Source of the DNA: an uncultured Eubacteriales bacterium
GTDB lineage: Bacteria > Bacillota > Clostridia > Oscillospirales > Acutalibacteraceae
Direction of reading: 5' to 3'
Length of the DNA stretch: 7,170 nucleotides
Assembly (NCBI GenBank): GCA_900320235.1
Contig: ONRO01000149.1
Location: 1-7,170, forward strand
The position numbers and the translations under genes were made by a program. Below are positions 5,904-7,170 of this stretch, in pieces; the stretch's first letter is position 1; each line of letters opens with the position of its first letter. The notes below the pieces were generated by a model. It saw only the letters and a list, made by a program, of their open reading frames with translations, was not told the DNA's origin and made no database searches.

Positions 5904-5937
5904 AAAAAAATACCGTATCCGGAAAGATACGGTATTT
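5904..5937 (-). terminator. Strong intrinsic terminator of the surface-protein gene
   Basis: A perfect 12-bp stem pairs 5908-5919 with 5926-5937 (ATACCGTATC/GATACGGTAT core) around a six-base loop. The minus strand continues with seven Ts (5904-5910). It begins nine bases after the TAA stop of the surface-protein gene and should insulate the heat-shock operon from upstream transcription. Confidence 0.95.
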
Positions 5938-5946
5938 CAGTTCAGA

Positions 5947-6855
5947 TTATTCTTTTTTCTTTTTCTGTTGTTTTTTTCGTTTGCCGATTGCAAGAATGAT
6001 CAAAAGCAATGTCGCCATTGCCACAACTGCAATCGTAATATATATTATTGTATCGCCTGTCTGTACAAAATCGATTATTCCCTGTTGTTTGCCGCCACCG
6101 TCCGGAAGACTGCCGCGGGGGCTTTCTTCTCCGCCGCCACCGCCGCTGCCTGAGGAAGGATTGTAAGAATGCTCAGTCACCGTAGAGGTCGGTTTACTTG
6201 GCTCGGAGATCTCGCTCGGTCCGTCGCTTTTTTCTGTATCAGTATCTTTCACAGCAGCAGTGAAGATCCATTTGAATACTGTTTCGCCCTCAATATGATT
6301 CTTACCGCTATATTCACGAACAACGGAAACGCCGTTTTTGTCAACTAATTTTGCACCATTATCGATATCTCCGCCCTTGTCAGTGCCATTCCATTTAATA
6401 TTGACAGTCATAACACGGCTGTCGCCCGGATGATATGTTCCGAGATACAATGCATTATCCCTGATATCAGGATTGCCTTCTCCGGTTATCTTTCCATAGT
6501 ACACGAGCATATCATCCATACGGATATCACAATCGCATTCATTTTCAAGATCGATCTCACCTGTCTGGCTCAACGGCTGTGCATTGAACCATATTGCATA
6601 GGATGCATCCTCACGAAGATTCATTATCTGTATTTTCTTTGTGTAGGTTTCTCCTGCTTTCATTCCATCTACTTCAAAATAGTATTCACCGTTTTCGCTT
6701 ACCGAGTTGCCATTATCATCAAGGACAACAAGCTTTTCAGGCAGACCCTCAACAGATCCGACCTTAAGCTTGGCAGCAAATACATTAACGCTTACGCTTA
6801 GCAGAAGAAATGCAGCCAGGAGGACGGGGATTATTTTATATATCCGCCTGTTCAT
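5947..6855 (-). CDS. Secreted surface protein with C-terminal sortase-type anchor (function unknown)
   Basis: The product has 302 residues. A signal peptide (1-27 or 28: basic MNRRIYK, hydrophobic core, VFA-A cleavage region) leads to an extracellular domain of about 28-210 with short alternating beta-like segments, such as 'KAGETYTKKIQIMNLRED', 'LGTYHPGDSRVMTVNIKW' and 'VFKWIFTAAV'. These recall the beta-sandwich domains of anchored or TasA/camelysin-like Firmicutes proteins, a comparison from memory. A Ser/Pro/Gly-rich linker follows, including SGSGGGGG. The C-terminus is a sorting-signal layout: FVQTGD (263-268), a 22-residue hydrophobic span (269-290) and a basic tail GKRKKQQKKKKE. The motif lacks the proline of LPxTG. 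An in-frame ATG exists at 6870, but GAGGTG at 6863-6868 lies between the two starts and is seven bases from the ATG at 6855. It has its own promoter and terminator and appears monocistronic. No sortase gene is in the window. Confidence 0.85.
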   Translation of the reverse strand: MNRRIYKIIPVLLAAFLLLSVSVNVFAAKLKVGSVEGLPEKLVVLDDNGNSVSENGEYYFEVDGMKAGETYTKKIQIMNLREDASYAIWFNAQPLSQTGEIDLENECDCDIRMDDMLVYYGKITGEGNPDIRDNALYLGTYHPGDSRVMTVNIKWNGTDKGGDIDNGAKLVDKNGVSVVREYSGKNHIEGETVFKWIFTAAVKDTDTEKSDGPSEISEPSKPTSTVTEHSYNPSSGSGGGGGEESPRGSLPDGGGKQQGIIDFVQTGDTIIYITIAVVAMATLLLIILAIGKRKKQQKKKKE

Positions 6856-6862
6856 ATGGCAA

Positions 6863-6868
6863 CACCTC
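6863..6868 (-). promoter_or_regulatory. Ribosome binding site GAGGTG of the surface-protein gene
   Basis: GAGGTG lies seven bases before the ATG at 6855 and overlaps the alternative ATG at 6868-6870. It therefore supports the shorter product starting MNRRIYK. Confidence 0.75.
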
Positions 6869-6968
6869 ATTTTCTGGTATAGGTCCTGTACTCATGCCGT
6901 AAAATATAATTCCGGTACAGAAAGTACAATACAAAGCAAACTTTCACATAATATATATCTTAAAAATA

Positions 6969-6997
6969 ATTATACCTAAAACAATCAAAAAAATCAA
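6969..6997 (-). promoter_or_regulatory. Promoter of the surface-protein gene
   Basis: -35 TTGATT (6992-6997, 4 of 6 consensus bases) and -10 TATAAT (6969-6974, perfect) are 17 bases apart. Transcription would start near 6962 and give a leader of about 105 bases. In that leader I see only a short GTAC/GTAC inverted repeat (6914-6926) and no recognised riboswitch. Confidence 0.7.
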
Positions 6998-7152
6998 TAG
7001 TTTTTGTTTAAAATCATCGTATTTTTTATTCACCATATTATATTGTATAAATTGCATTATTTCTTACAAAAGACACATTTCCATTTTTACATTATGTCAA
7101 AAAATATTTTTCTTTTTATAATTCTCTTCAGGCATTTTATTATCTGATATAT
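6998..7152. other. AT-rich intergenic spacer without a recognisable gene
   Basis: This stretch is strongly A/T-biased, with no convincing reading frame or stable hairpin. A TTGACA at 7095-7100 (minus strand) has no acceptable -10 at 16-18 bases. A TATAAT at 7037-7042 has no acceptable -35. Apart from the promoter listed next to it, nothing can be assigned. Confidence 0.6.
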
Positions 7153-7170
7153 AAAAAACAGCATCCGGCG
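7153..7170 (-). terminator. Trailing arm and T-run of a terminator cut by the window edge
   Basis: The minus strand enters the window with CGCCGGATGCTG (7159-7170) followed directly by TTTTTT (7153-7158). A GC-rich arm abutting a T-run is the second half of an intrinsic terminator. Its partner arm, expected to read CAGCATCCGGCG on the minus strand, would lie just beyond 7170. This implies an upstream minus-strand gene outside the window. Confidence 0.55.

Noticed and set aside
6856..6962. Riboswitch in the leader of the surface-protein gene
   Set aside because: The leader of about 105 bases is AT-rich, with only a four-base inverted repeat, and matches no aptamer core that I know.
6430..6979. 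Plus-strand open frames antisense to the surface-protein gene
   Set aside because: They overlap a minus-strand gene with signal peptide, anchor, promoter and terminator. Their translations show no domains or starts with ribosome sites.

Overview
All six genes in this window lie on the minus strand, so the region is read from the right end to the left. The gene order hrcA-grpE-dnaK-dnaJ, a CIRCE operator ahead of hrcA, a DnaK without the extra nucleotide-binding-domain segment of proteobacterial DnaK, strong GGAGG-type ribosome sites and AT-rich spacers point to a low-to-mid-GC Firmicute. A gut or rumen clostridial lineage (Oscillospiraceae / Ruminococcus-like) is my best guess. It rests on protein style and on the look of the structured spacer, not on a search.

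Layout in transcription order (right to left): (1) 7170-7153, the trailing arm and T-run of a terminator for a gene outside the window. (2) An AT-rich spacer with a good promoter (-35 TTGATT, 17 bp, -10 TATAAT). (3) 6855-5947, a secreted, C-terminally anchored surface protein with a sortase-type tail and an unusual FVQTGD motif, closed by a strong intrinsic terminator at 5937-5904. (4) A 250-bp control region with a degenerate second CIRCE-like site (5855-5881), a TTGACA-N17-TACTCT promoter and a perfect CIRCE (5714-5740). (5) hrcA, grpE, dnaK and dnaJ. (6) 602-72, a small lipoprotein gene about 105 bp after dnaJ, with no T-tract terminator between them.

How the genes work together: HrcA binds CIRCE and represses its own operon. 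DnaK, DnaJ and GrpE form the Hsp70 cycle (ATP-driven binding, J-protein stimulation, nucleotide exchange). The sequence suggests that protein ratios are set inside the operon. dnaK has an ATG, a GGAGGA site and an A-rich leader. grpE and dnaJ both start with TTG, and dnaJ also lies behind a short-tract hairpin and a weaker GGGGTGG site.

The least ordinary stretch is the 287-bp dnaK-dnaJ spacer. It holds several perfect hairpins and is bracketed by near-identical direct repeats, as if a roughly 185-bp element had been inserted. I see no new defence system, CRISPR array, transposase, tRNA or rRNA. The operon is a classical one with some unusual regulatory details.
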